From positions 1,860,001 to 1,924,000 of the forward strand of contig NZ_CP032549.1 of the NCBI RefSeq assembly GCF_012221945.1: DNA of 64,000 nt. The letters run 5' to 3'. Positions 53,037-60,954 of the stretch are shown in pieces. The notes beneath the pieces were generated by a model. That model searched no databases and had not been told where the DNA came from. It was given only the letters and a program-made list of their open reading frames with translations. The position numbers and the translations under genes are program-made. Source of the stretch: Glutamicibacter mishrai. GTDB taxonomy: Bacteria; Actinomycetota; Actinomycetes; Actinomycetales; Micrococcaceae. Positions within the stretch are counted from its first letter, which is position 1; the number at the start of each line of letters is the position of its first letter.

Positions 53037-53450
53037 ATGAGCACCGTGACCGAAACCAGGGCCGCTATTGCCGGGGAGGAATTCTCCCGGGTGGCCTTCA
53101 CCCCCGAGGCCTTGGAGCTGTTGCGCAAGCTCTGGGGGATCCACGGGCCGCTGATGTTCCATCAATCCGGGGGCTGCTGCGATGGTTCCTCGCCCATGTG
53201 CTATCCGGCCGGGGAATTCCGCACGGGCGGCTCGGATATCCTGCTCGGCGTGCTGCCGCTGGATGACGGTGCCGGGGGTGTCCTGGGCGAGATCGACTTC
53301 TGGATGTCCAAGGAGCAGTTCGAATACTGGAAGCACACCAAGCTGACCGTTGACGTGGTCACCGGCCGCGGTTCCGGCTTCTCGGTGGAAGCCCCGGAGG
53401 GCAAGCGCTTCTTGATCCGCAGCCAGATCATCGAATTCCCGGCCAGCTAG
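53037..53450 (+). CDS. DUF779 protein
   Basis: A 137-aa protein of family DUF779, with its hallmark HQSGGCCDGSSPMCYP (42-57) and the ending VDVVTGRGSGFSVEAPEGKRFL. These proteins are nearly always encoded next to acetaldehyde-type aldehyde dehydrogenases, and a helper or maturation role has been suggested; no activity is established that I know of. The three conserved cysteines could bind metal. The start is ATG 53037 with CAGGAG upstream. It follows adhP by 134 bp with a hairpin between them, so its level may be set separately. Confidence 0.88.
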   Translation: MSTVTETRAAIAGEEFSRVAFTPEALELLRKLWGIHGPLMFHQSGGCCDGSSPMCYPAGEFRTGGSDILLGVLPLDDGAGGVLGEIDFWMSKEQFEYWKHTKLTVDVVTGRGSGFSVEAPEGKRFLIRSQIIEFPAS

Positions 53451-53459
53451 GAGAGCTTC

Positions 53460-53867
53460 ATGCTAGGTCCCAAGGTTTATATCCACTTCCCGGGCACGGC
53501 GCGCGAAGCGCTGGACTTCTACCAGCAGATTTTCGGCGGCGAACTCGCCCTGTACACTCTTGAGGAGTTCAACCGCACCGACGGGGACCCGCAGGGCATC
53601 GCCCACGGCGAGCTGACCGGGCAGGTGTGCCTCGGCGGGGCGGATGCCTCCGCCATGGACCGCCCGTTGCGCGTCGAGGGAATGATGCTTTCGCTGCTGG
53701 GCACCGCGCAGCCAGAGGTGCTGCACCAGTGGTTCGACAAGCTCAGTGCCGGCGGCGAAGTGATCGACCCGCTCTCCGATAAGCCCTGGGGTGCTGTTGA
53801 TGGGCAGGTGCGCGACCGCTATGGGGTGCACTGGCTGATCGGCTATGAACCTGAGAAGACGGAATAG
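53460..53867 (+). CDS. VOC family protein (PhnB-like)
   Basis: A 135-aa protein of the glyoxalase-like fold in the PhnB/YjdN form. It opens LGPKVYIHFPGTAREALDFYQQIFGGEL (2-29), the family's start, and closes with GGEVIDPLSDKPWGAVDGQVRDRYGVHWLIGYE. Metal-binding residues of true glyoxalase are not obvious. It follows the DUF779 gene by 9 bp and is probably co-transcribed with it. The role is unknown. Confidence 0.85.
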   Translation: MLGPKVYIHFPGTAREALDFYQQIFGGELALYTLEEFNRTDGDPQGIAHGELTGQVCLGGADASAMDRPLRVEGMMLSLLGTAQPEVLHQWFDKLSAGGEVIDPLSDKPWGAVDGQVRDRYGVHWLIGYEPEKTE

Positions 53868-53868
53868 G

Positions 53869-53913
53869 AAAAACGCTTGATTCCGTGCCACGGGCGAGAA
53901 ATCAAGCGTTTTT
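53869..53913. terminator. Bidirectional terminator after the VOC gene
   Basis: AAAAACGCTTGATT (53869-53882) pairs perfectly with AATCAAGCGTTTTT (53900-53913), giving T-runs on both strands between convergent genes. Confidence 0.92.
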
Positions 53914-53941
53914 CCAGCCATAGTTGTTCGATTTCTGCGGA

Positions 53942-54100
53942 TTAGCCGAAGATGCGCGCGAAGAACCCCTTCTTTGGCTCGGCGTCATGGCCTGGGCAGC
54001 GATCCTTGCCCGGTACGCCACGCATGACGGAATCAACGTGCTGGCCGCAGCCAGCCCAGGTGGTTTTCTGGCAGATTTTGCACTGAACCTGGCGACACAT
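53942..54100 (-). CDS. Small Cys-rich protein (52 aa)
   Basis: Begins MCRQVQCKICQKTTWAGCGQ and ends PKKGFFARIFG. Five cysteines (2, 7, 10, 18, 35) plus His21 and His38 suggest a zinc-ribbon-like or metal-binding mini-protein. Proteins of this form (MCRxxxCxxCxKTTWxGCGxHV) recur across Actinobacteria; their function is not known to me. ATG 54100 has AAGGAG seven bases upstream. It lies 20 bp downstream of the CsoR/CstR-type regulator on the same strand and is probably co-regulated with it. Confidence 0.8.
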   Translation of the reverse strand: MCRQVQCKICQKTTWAGCGQHVDSVMRGVPGKDRCPGHDAEPKKGFFARIFG

Positions 54101-54120
54101 GTTTTCTCCTTGTTGGTTTG

Positions 54121-54402
54121 TCAGGAAAGGGAAAGGAATAGCTTTTCGAGTTCCTCGATGCTCAGGCCGTCTTCTTCTTCGGCGGCCTTCTGCGGGTCTG
54201 CGATGCAGTGCTGCATCGCAGTCGAGACAATTGCGAATCCGGCGCGGTCCAATGCAGTGGATACCGCCGCGAGCTGTGTGACCACTTCCTTGCAAGACCC
54301 ATCGGTTTCCACTGCGTTGATCACTGCATCAAGCTGGCCACGGGCGCGCTTGAGGCGGTTGAGGATTCGCTTTCGGGTTGCTTCGTCAGCGGTGCGCATC
54401 AA
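54121..54402 (-). CDS. CsoR/CstR family regulator (His ligand missing)
   Basis: A 93-aa all-helical repressor of the CsoR/RcnR/CstR family. The core is NRLKRARGQLDAVINAVE, then GSCKEVVTQLAAVSTALDRAG. Aligning with M. tuberculosis CsoR (Cys36, His61, Cys65), Cys37 and Cys66 are kept but the His position is Ala62. The copper site is therefore incomplete. The Cys-Cys pattern without His is that of CstR, which senses persulfide/sulfite. A sulfur-species sensor is thus more likely than a copper sensor. A GC-rich palindrome upstream is its probable operator. A small Cys protein gene follows. Confidence 0.85.
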   Translation of the reverse strand: MMRTADEATRKRILNRLKRARGQLDAVINAVETDGSCKEVVTQLAAVSTALDRAGFAIVSTAMQHCIADPQKAAEEEDGLSIEELEKLFLSLS

Positions 54403-54475
54403 TTACTCCTTTTTTGCTGCTGCGGCATGCATCGAGGACCAGGGGATTGGCGCTGCCATGAATCCAACATAGAAT

Positions 54476-54496
54476 ATACCCCCGGGGGTATGTCAA
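54476..54496 (-). promoter_or_regulatory. CsoR/CstR-type operator with -35 element
   Basis: ATACCCCCGGGGGTAT (54476-54491) is a perfect 16-bp palindrome of the form bound by this family. On the minus strand a consensus TTGACA (54491-54496) abuts it, so the palindrome fills the spacer between the -35 and a weak -10 near 54468-54473, ideal for repression of the regulator's own operon. Confidence 0.75.
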
Positions 54497-54565
54497 AAAT
54501 ACGGGCGGGGCATCCCTGGGCAGCGAAAAGGCTAAGGTGCCTGATTGCCGTAGAACCGCGCCAGC

Positions 54566-55138
54566 TCAGCCGATGGTAGCTGCCAGCACCGCATCGAATC
54601 CGCGCTTCAGCGCGCCGGCGAGCTCCTGTGGTTCACCGAGATAGCCGTTGACCATGGCGCCATCGCGCAACATCATGAACTGGCGGGCCACCGCCTGCGG
54701 TTCCTGGGCCCCGGCGTCCGAGGCGATGGACGCGAATTCGCCGAGCATCCACGCCCGATGCGCGTCGATCACTTCGCGTACCGGATCGCCGGCTTCGGAA
54801 TATTCGGCGGCCGCATTGATGAAGGCGCAGCCGCGGAACCCCGGGCTGCAGCTGGCGGCCCCGATGCCGGCGGCGATGGCATCCAGGGATCGCGCCGGAT
54901 CCTTGGGATCGCGCAAGGAGGAGAACCAGCTGCTTTCCTGCTCGGCCTGGGCTTGCAGGTAGGCGACAACGAGGTCGTTCTTGCTGCGGAAGTGGCGGTA
55001 GAAGGTGACCTTGGTGATGCCCACTTCTTCGATGATCCTATCGGCGCTGGTGGCCCGGATGCCCTGTGCGTAGAACAGCTGGTTGGTGGCATCCAGGATC
55101 CTCTGGCGAGTGGGTGTGGCCGTGGTTTTGGCTGGCAT
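54566..55138 (-). CDS. TetR family transcriptional regulator
   Basis: A 190-aa repressor with the N-terminal TetR helix-turn-helix: RQRILDATNQLFYAQGIRATSADRII, then EVGITKVTFYRHFRSKNDLV. The C-terminal ligand-binding part has the C-x-F pattern GFRGCAFINAAAEY (about 100-113), typical of the TetR_C subgroup that controls oxidoreductase or drug-response genes. It is divergent from the DUF308/flavoprotein operon, with a shared 110-bp intergenic region that carries an inverted repeat. Confidence 0.9.
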   Translation of the reverse strand: MPAKTTATPTRQRILDATNQLFYAQGIRATSADRIIEEVGITKVTFYRHFRSKNDLVVAYLQAQAEQESSWFSSLRDPKDPARSLDAIAAGIGAASCSPGFRGCAFINAAAEYSEAGDPVREVIDAHRAWMLGEFASIASDAGAQEPQAVARQFMMLRDGAMVNGYLGEPQELAGALKRGFDAVLAATIG

Positions 55139-55183
55139 GGCGACCTTTCGGATCCTGAAGCGCTTGCATTGGTATACGAAGTA

Positions 55184-55204
55184 GTCTACCTTAACGATGT
55201 AGAC
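55184..55204. promoter_or_regulatory. Inverted repeat GTCTAC-N9-GTAGAC, probable TetR operator
   Basis: Perfect 6-bp arms at 55184-55189 and 55199-55204, extended by imperfect TAGT/ACTA, in the middle of the divergent intergenic region. Confidence 0.6.
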
Positions 55205-55252
55205 GAACTAGTAACTCTACTTGTTCCGCTTCCCACTCACCGAAAGATGGCC

Positions 55253-55801
55253 ATGAGCTACTCCCACAAACTTCGCGACCTCTATTTCATCCGCTTCGCC
55301 TTCGCCATAGTCTGGGTGGGTGTCATGTTCGTTATCGCCGCCAAGGCGGCTGAACCCACCGCACTGCTCACCGTGCTGCTGGTCATCTACCCGGCCTTCG
55401 ATGCCGGCGCGGTGCTCTGGCAGCTGCGCGCGGATCCCGAGGCCGGCCGATCGAAAACCAGCGAATGGATCTCGGTCGCGGTCAGCGTCCTTGTTGCCAT
55501 CGCTTTGGGCATCAGCTCCTCCATCGCCCTGCCGGCAGCGCTCGCCGTCTGGGGCATCTGGGCGATCGTCGCCGGCATCCCGCAATTGATCACCGCAATC
55601 CGCAACCGCAAGGCCGGAGGGCAGATCGCGCAAATGCTCTCCGGAGGCATCTCCGTCTTCGCCGGATCCGGTTTCCTGCTCCAGGGGATCCAGGGCAAGG
55701 CGATGATGACCGGGCCTGCCGGCTACGCGCTGCTCGGTGCCATCTTCTTCCTGATCTCCGCCATCCGCCTGGGCATCAAACTTCGAAAGGCCAACGCATG
55801 A
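55253..55801 (+). CDS. Membrane protein, DUF308/HdeD-like
   Basis: A 182-aa integral membrane protein with six short hydrophobic spans. The layout of about 20-residue spans joined by short turns and GIWAIVAGIPQLITAIRNRK (about 106-125) resembles the DUF308/HdeD acid-stress family. I chose ATG 55253 with a modest GAAAG upstream; ATG 55247 is two codons earlier. Its TGA overlaps the ATG of the flavoprotein gene (ATGA), so both are translated together. The function is unknown; control by the divergent TetR protein is likely. Confidence 0.75.
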   Translation: MSYSHKLRDLYFIRFAFAIVWVGVMFVIAAKAAEPTALLTVLLVIYPAFDAGAVLWQLRADPEAGRSKTSEWISVAVSVLVAIALGISSSIALPAALAVWGIWAIVAGIPQLITAIRNRKAGGQIAQMLSGGISVFAGSGFLLQGIQGKAMMTGPAGYALLGAIFFLISAIRLGIKLRKANA

Positions 55802-57201
55802 GCGAGCAATATGACTACGATCTGATCGTCATCGGAGCCGGCCCCGTCGGCGAAAATGTCGCGGACTACGCCGCCCGGCAGTCGCTGAGCGTGGCCATCA
55901 TCGAATCCGAGCTGGTCGGCGGTGAATGCTCCTACTGGGCCTGCATGCCCTCCAAAGCTCTGCTGCGCAGCGGCCACGCATTGCGTGCGGCCCAGCGGCT
56001 GCCCGGCGCAAGCCAGGCGATCACCGGAAAGCTCGATGCCAACGCCGTGCTGGCGCGCCGCACACAATTCACCAGCGGCTGGAAGGACGACGGGCAAGTG
56101 AAGTGGCTGGATTCGGCCGGGATCGACCTGATCCGCGGTCGCGGCCAGCTGGCCGGACCGGGCAAGGTGCAGGTGGGCGATCAGTTCTACACCGCCCGCG
56201 CCGTAGCGTTGGCCACCGGATCGATCCCCACGCTGCCGGATATCAAGGGCCTGGCCGAAGCCCGGCCCTGGGGCACGCGCGAAATCACCTCCGCGCAGCA
56301 GGTTCCGGACTCGCTGATCGTGCTCGGCGGCGGGGTGGCGGGCACCGAAATGGCCCTGGCCTTCGCCAGCCTCGGATCGAGCGTCACGCTGATCTCGCGT
56401 TCGGCGCTGCTGGGCCGCGAGGAGCCATTTGTCGCCGACCATGTGGCTGCCGGCCTGAAGGAAGCCGGGGTGGAAGTTCGCCTCGGGGCCAAGCCCACCG
56501 AAGTGCACCGCGCCCAGGATGGAACTGTCAGCTTGTCGCTCGATGACGGGTCAACGATGCAGGCCAGCGAACTGGTAGTGGCCGCCGGGCGCACCCCGGC
56601 CACCCTTGATCTGGGGCTGGAAGCACTTGGCCTGGATGCCAAGCTCAGCGTGGATGACACCATGCTGGTGGCGGGAACCGACTGGCTATACGCCGCCGGA
56701 GATGTGAATGGCCGGGCGCTGCTGACCCATCAGGGCAAATACCAGGCGCGCATTGCCGGGGAAGCGATCGCCGCTCGGCTCAATGGAGCCCCGCTGGAAA
56801 CCGGGCCCTGGGGCCAGCATGCGGCCACCGCCGACCACCACGCCGTGCCGCGGGTGATCTTCACCGACCCCGAGGTGGCCGCCGTGGGGCTGACCGAAGC
56901 CCAGGCGCGCGAGGCCGGCTTCCCGGTGCGCACCGTGGCTTACGACCTGGGCAACGTGGCCGGGGCGAGCCTTCACGCCGATGGCTACACCGGGCGCGCC
57001 CAGCTGGTGATCGACCAGGACCAACAGGTGATCCTCGGCGCCACCTTTGTCGGCCAGGACGTGGCCGAGCTGCTGCACGCGGCGACCATCGCGATCGTCG
57101 GCTCAGTTTCGCTGGATCGGCTGTGGCATGCGGTGCCGGCCTATCCGACGATGAGCGAAATCTGGCTGCGCCTACTGGAGGCCTGCCGCCAGGCTGTCTA
57201 G
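55798..57201 (+). CDS. FAD-dependent pyridine nucleotide-disulfide oxidoreductase
   Basis: A 467-aa flavoprotein of the class I disulfide reductase family. The FAD site is DLIVIGAGPVGEN (8-20). The redox pair is Cys44 and Cys49 in GGECSYWACMPSK, a variant of the usual GGTCLNVGCIPSK with C-x4-C kept. The NAD(P) site is VLGGGVAGTEMALAFASLG, followed by the second FAD motif LYAAGDVNG and the C-terminal dimer domain. The C-terminal His-Glu pair of lipoamide or mercuric reductases is not evident (end PAYPTMSEIWLRLL; HAVPAYPT). The substrate is unknown. It overlaps the upstream membrane gene by 4 bp and the convergent regulator gene by 30 bp. Confidence 0.85.
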   Translation: MSEQYDYDLIVIGAGPVGENVADYAARQSLSVAIIESELVGGECSYWACMPSKALLRSGHALRAAQRLPGASQAITGKLDANAVLARRTQFTSGWKDDGQVKWLDSAGIDLIRGRGQLAGPGKVQVGDQFYTARAVALATGSIPTLPDIKGLAEARPWGTREITSAQQVPDSLIVLGGGVAGTEMALAFASLGSSVTLISRSALLGREEPFVADHVAAGLKEAGVEVRLGAKPTEVHRAQDGTVSLSLDDGSTMQASELVVAAGRTPATLDLGLEALGLDAKLSVDDTMLVAGTDWLYAAGDVNGRALLTHQGKYQARIAGEAIAARLNGAPLETGPWGQHAATADHHAVPRVIFTDPEVAAVGLTEAQAREAGFPVRTVAYDLGNVAGASLHADGYTGRAQLVIDQDQQVILGATFVGQDVAELLHAATIAIVGSVSLDRLWHAVPAYPTMSEIWLRLLEACRQAV

Positions 57202-57837
57202 GTGCACGGCCAGCCGGCTGCTGGCATTCTCCAGGTGCCGGGCCAACAGCTCGGCGGCGCCCTGCTGGTCTCCGGCGGCGATCTTATCCAGCAGCCGGGC
57301 ATGTTCGTTGGCGATATCGGCGGTGTTCAGCAGCGTCGCGTCCTGGACCTGGGTCATGCACAGGCGGATTTCGTCGCTGAGCTGGCTGTAGATCGCGCTG
57401 GTGCGCTCGGATTCCAGAGCTTGGACCAGCGCGCTGTGGAAGCGGACGTCGGGATCGACGATCTGGATCGGCGAGGCCTCGCTCAAGGCGGTGATTTCCG
57501 CGTTGGCTTCCCGCGCGGCGTCGGGGACCTGCCCGGTGCCGGCGAGCAGGCGCACAGCTTCGGCCTCGATGATGGCACGGGTGCGGTAGATGTCGCGGGC
57601 ATCGGCCGAGGTCAGCCGCGTGACCCGGGCGCTTTGATGGGCGCTGCGGGTGAGCAGGCCGCTGGCCACGAGGTTTTCCAGCGCGGCCTTGGCGGTGGGG
57701 CGGGCCACCTCATAATGGGTGGCCACATCGACTTCGCCCAAGGGGGTGCCGGGAGCCAGCTCACCGCTGAAGATGCGGGTGCGCAGCGAGGCGATCACGG
57801 CCTGCACCACCGAAACCACTCCTAATCGGGCTGCCAC
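57172..57837 (-). CDS. lldR: GntR family regulator, FCD type, LldR-like
   Basis: A 221-aa regulator with an N-terminal winged helix (VVQAVIASLRTRIFSGELAPGTPL, then EVDVATHYEVARPTAKAALENLVASGLL) and a C-terminal all-helical FCD sensor domain. The FCD metal/ligand residues appear as D-x-x-F/R-H (DPDVRFHSAL, about 128-137) and two later His (ANEHARL, ARHLENA). It is divergent from a D-lactate dehydrogenase gene, and a TNGTNNNACNA box lies between them, the motif bound by LldR of Corynebacterium. It therefore probably derepresses that gene with lactate. The symbol is by context. Confidence 0.8.
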   Translation of the reverse strand: MAARLGVVSVVQAVIASLRTRIFSGELAPGTPLGEVDVATHYEVARPTAKAALENLVASGLLTRSAHQSARVTRLTSADARDIYRTRAIIEAEAVRLLAGTGQVPDAAREANAEITALSEASPIQIVDPDVRFHSALVQALESERTSAIYSQLSDEIRLCMTQVQDATLLNTADIANEHARLLDKIAAGDQQGAAELLARHLENASSRLAVHLDSLAAGLQ

Positions 57838-57907
57838 GTGTTTCCTTTCGGGCTAAGAAAATAACCTCACAAGTATCCCATGAATCGTACTACTATTGGT
57901 TGTGTAC

Positions 57908-57918
57908 TTGTTAGACAA
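57908..57918. promoter_or_regulatory. LldR-type operator TTGTTAGACAA
   Basis: An exact fit to TNGTNNNACNA, the palindromic core bound by LldR-type FCD-GntR regulators, 48 bp before the D-lactate dehydrogenase start and 71 bp before lldR. Confidence 0.65.
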
Positions 57919-57965
57919 TTTTCCTTTTGGGCAGTAACCACCTGCCCGCGACACAGGAGCGCACC

Positions 57966-60797
57966 ATGGCATTGAGCACGCCAGCACTCGGCGAACCAAC
58001 GGTTTCACCCAGCATCCTCGACCTCGTTGGCGAACCGGGCCGCGTCAAGACCCGTTCCATCGACCGCGTCGCCTACGCCTCGGATGCCTCGCACTACCTG
58101 TACACCCCGCAGGCGGTGATCCTCGCCAAGGATGCCGCCGAAGTCTCCGCCCTGCTGCACGCCGCGGCCAGCAACAACCAGCCGGTCACCCTGCGCTCCG
58201 GCGGCACCTCGCTGGCTGGCCAAGCCAGCGGCGATGGGCTGATGATCGACGTGCGCCGCAATTTCCGCGACATCCAGGTCCTTGATAACGGGGCGCGCGT
58301 GCGCGTAGAGCCCGGCGCCACCGTTCGCCAGGTCAACGCGCGCCTGGCCGTCTACGGCACCAAGCTCGGCCCGGACCCGGCCAGCGAAGCTGCCTGCACC
58401 ATCGGCGGAGTGATCGCCAACAATTCCTCGGGCATGGCCTGCGGCACCGAGTTCAACACCTACCGCACCCTGGAATCGATGACCTTCGTGCTGCCCTCTG
58501 GCACCATGATCAACACCGCCGATCCCGACGCCGACCGCCAACTGGCCGCCGCCGAACCCCAGCTGGTCGCCACCCTGGATCGCCTGCTCAAGCGCGTGCG
58601 CAACAACCCCGCATCGGTCGCCAAGATCCAGAAGCACTTCGCCCTGAAAAACACCATGGGCTACGGCATCAACGCCTTCCTCGACTTCGACACCCCGGCC
58701 GAGCTCATGGCCCACCTGATCATCGGCTCAGAAGGCACCTTGGCCTTTGTCGCCGAAGCGGTGTTCCGCACCGTGCCGATCCGCAAGCTGGCCATCGCCA
58801 CACTAGCCGTTTTCGACAACCTCGATCTGGCCACCCGCGCCCTGCCCGAACTCCTGGATTCCGGGGCGGCCACCTTGGAACTGATGGACTCCACCTCGCT
58901 GCGCGTGGGGCAGGAACTGCCCGGCGTCCCCGAAGCGATTATGGGTTTCGAGGTCGACCAGCAGGCCGCGCTGCTTGTTGAATACCACGCGGATACCGCC
59001 GAAGAACTTGCCGGGCTGCAGAATGCCGGCCAGCGCCTACTGGATTCAGCCGCGCTGCGTGCTCCGGCGCTGCTCTCCCAGGATGCCAAAAACCGCCAGG
59101 CCGCCTGGAAATTCCGCAAGGGCCTCTACGCCTCGGTGGCCGGCGCCCGCGTTTCCGGCACCACCGCCCTGCTCGAAGACGTCGTCGTCCCGGTTCAGTC
59201 GCTGGCCGAAACCTGCGGCAGCCTGCAAGAGCTGTTCACCGAGTACGGCTACGAGGATTCGGTGATCTTCGGACACGCCAAGGACGGCAACATCCACTTC
59301 ATGCTCACCGACCGCTTCGAGGGCGAGGCGGCGCTGAACCGCTACAACGCCTTCAATGACCAAATGGTCGCTCTGATCCTCGCCAAGGACGGAAACCTCA
59401 AGGCCGAACACGGAACCGGCCGCGCCATGGCGCCATTTGTCCGCGCGCAGTATGGCGACGAACTCTACGAGGTGCATCTTGAACTCAAGGCCGCCTGCGA
59501 CCCGCGGCTGATGATGAACCCGGGCGTAATCATCGACGAAGACCACGCCGCGCACATCCGCAACATCAAGCTCAACGAAACCATCGAGGTCGAGGCCGAC
59601 CGCTGTGTGGAATGCGGATACTGCGAGCCGGTCTGCCCCTCCAAGGACCTGACCCTCACCCCGCGCCAGCGCATCGTGGTGCGCCGCGCCATCGCCAAGG
59701 CCGAGGCCGAAGGAAACACCGAGCTGGCCGCTGAGCTGGAGCGCGACTACGAATACAACGGCGTGCAGACCTGCGCGGTGGACGGCATGTGCGTCACAGC
59801 CTGCCCGGTCGGCATCAACACCGGACTGATGGTCAAGCGCCTGCGCCGCGAAGATGCGCACCCGGTGCTCGCTGCCGGATTCAAGGCCGCCGCCAAGGGC
59901 TGGGGCCCGGCCACCCGGGTTGGTTCGATGGCGCTGAGCGTGGCCGACAAGTTCCCCGCTCCGCTGGTTCGCGGCGTCACCGATGTCGCACGCAAAGTCG
60001 TGAGCACCGACGTCATGCCGCGCTACGATGCCGATCTTCCAGCCGGCGGTGCCGCGCGCAAGCCGCTGGCTGGCAACCTGGGTGCTGAAGGCACCGAACC
60101 GCTGGCTATCTACTTGCCAGCCTGCGTGAATTCGATGTTCGGCCCTGCCGGCGAGGGCGAAGGAGTAGCGTCGGCCTTCACCAAGTTGCTGCACGCCGCC
60201 GGGGTTTCGGTCTTCGTTCCGCAGGGTATCGAATCTACGTGTTGCGGTACGCCATGGACCTCCAAGGGCTACGCCGACGGGCATGAAGTGATGGCGCAGA
60301 GGGTCCTCGATGAAGTGCGTTCAGCCATGCCGGGCAAGAACTTGCCGGTGATCTCGGATGCATCCAGCTGCACCGAAGGCTTTGCCCACACCCTCGAAGA
60401 ACAGGGCTACGAAGTCATCGATCTCCTGGCCTTCACCACCCGGAACCTGCTGGATAAGCTGCCTGAGATCGACAAGATCTCCTCGCTCACTCTGCACCCG
60501 ACCTGTTCGTCGACCCAGATGGGCCTGAATCCTGACCTGCAGAGGATCGCGCAGGCCGTGGCGCAGACCGTGAACACCCCGGTGAATTGGGGTTGCTGTG
60601 CCTTCGCGGGGGATCGCGGCATGCTCCATCCGGAACTGACGGATTCGGCCACCGCCCGGGAGGCCGCGGAGGTCCGGGCGCTTGATGCCCAGGCTCATGC
60701 TTCGTGCAACCGCACCTGTGAACTTGGGATGTCTCGGGCGACCGGAAAAGAGTACCGCCACGTGGTCGAACTCCTTGCTGAAGCCGCCACGAAGTAG
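57966..60797 (+). CDS. dld: D-lactate dehydrogenase-type FAD/Fe-S oxidoreductase (Dld, fused)
   Basis: A 943-aa fusion of a GlcD-like flavoprotein and a GlpC/CCG iron-sulfur protein. The FAD-binding PCMH part has LRSGGTSLAGQASGDGLMID and IGGVIANNSSGMACGT. The oxidase C-terminal part ends with FGHAKDGNIHFML and LKAEHGTGRAMAPF. Then come two 4Fe-4S motifs, CVECGYCEPVCPSKDL (from Cys547) and CAVDGMCVTACPVG, and two CCG-type domains (STCCGTPWTSKG; WGCCAFAGDRG). This is the architecture of quinone-linked D-lactate dehydrogenase. ATG 57966 has AGGAG upstream. The neighbouring LldR-like regulator and box support the substrate; glycolate or 2-hydroxyglutarate are alternatives. Confidence 0.88.
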   Translation: MALSTPALGEPTVSPSILDLVGEPGRVKTRSIDRVAYASDASHYLYTPQAVILAKDAAEVSALLHAAASNNQPVTLRSGGTSLAGQASGDGLMIDVRRNFRDIQVLDNGARVRVEPGATVRQVNARLAVYGTKLGPDPASEAACTIGGVIANNSSGMACGTEFNTYRTLESMTFVLPSGTMINTADPDADRQLAAAEPQLVATLDRLLKRVRNNPASVAKIQKHFALKNTMGYGINAFLDFDTPAELMAHLIIGSEGTLAFVAEAVFRTVPIRKLAIATLAVFDNLDLATRALPELLDSGAATLELMDSTSLRVGQELPGVPEAIMGFEVDQQAALLVEYHADTAEELAGLQNAGQRLLDSAALRAPALLSQDAKNRQAAWKFRKGLYASVAGARVSGTTALLEDVVVPVQSLAETCGSLQELFTEYGYEDSVIFGHAKDGNIHFMLTDRFEGEAALNRYNAFNDQMVALILAKDGNLKAEHGTGRAMAPFVRAQYGDELYEVHLELKAACDPRLMMNPGVIIDEDHAAHIRNIKLNETIEVEADRCVECGYCEPVCPSKDLTLTPRQRIVVRRAIAKAEAEGNTELAAELERDYEYNGVQTCAVDGMCVTACPVGINTGLMVKRLRREDAHPVLAAGFKAAAKGWGPATRVGSMALSVADKFPAPLVRGVTDVARKVVSTDVMPRYDADLPAGGAARKPLAGNLGAEGTEPLAIYLPACVNSMFGPAGEGEGVASAFTKLLHAAGVSVFVPQGIESTCCGTPWTSKGYADGHEVMAQRVLDEVRSAMPGKNLPVISDASSCTEGFAHTLEEQGYEVIDLLAFTTRNLLDKLPEIDKISSLTLHPTCSSTQMGLNPDLQRIAQAVAQTVNTPVNWGCCAFAGDRGMLHPELTDSATAREAAEVRALDAQAHASCNRTCELGMSRATGKEYRHVVELLAEAATK

Positions 60798-60805
60798 TTC
60801 CTGCG

Positions 60806-60836
60806 AAGCCACCTGGATGATCCATCCGGGTGGCTT
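60806..60836 (+). terminator. dld terminator hairpin
   Basis: AAGCCACCTGGATG (60806-60819) with CATCCGGGTGGCTT (60823-60836), 3-nt loop, one mismatch. Confidence 0.75.
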
Positions 60837-60954
60837 AGCCGTTGGTGCGAAAAGCACTTATCTACCTTGGTTCGGTGCCAAATACCCTAGACGCGCGAAG
60901 TGCCGTTCCTAATAGGGTTAAACCTAGTCATCAATGGTGCTCGGAGGGAGTCAA

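Noticed and set aside
54758..55801. A 347-codon frame that includes the DUF308-like protein
   Set aside because: Its first 165 codons are antisense to the TetR gene and cross the divergent promoter. The real start is near 55253.
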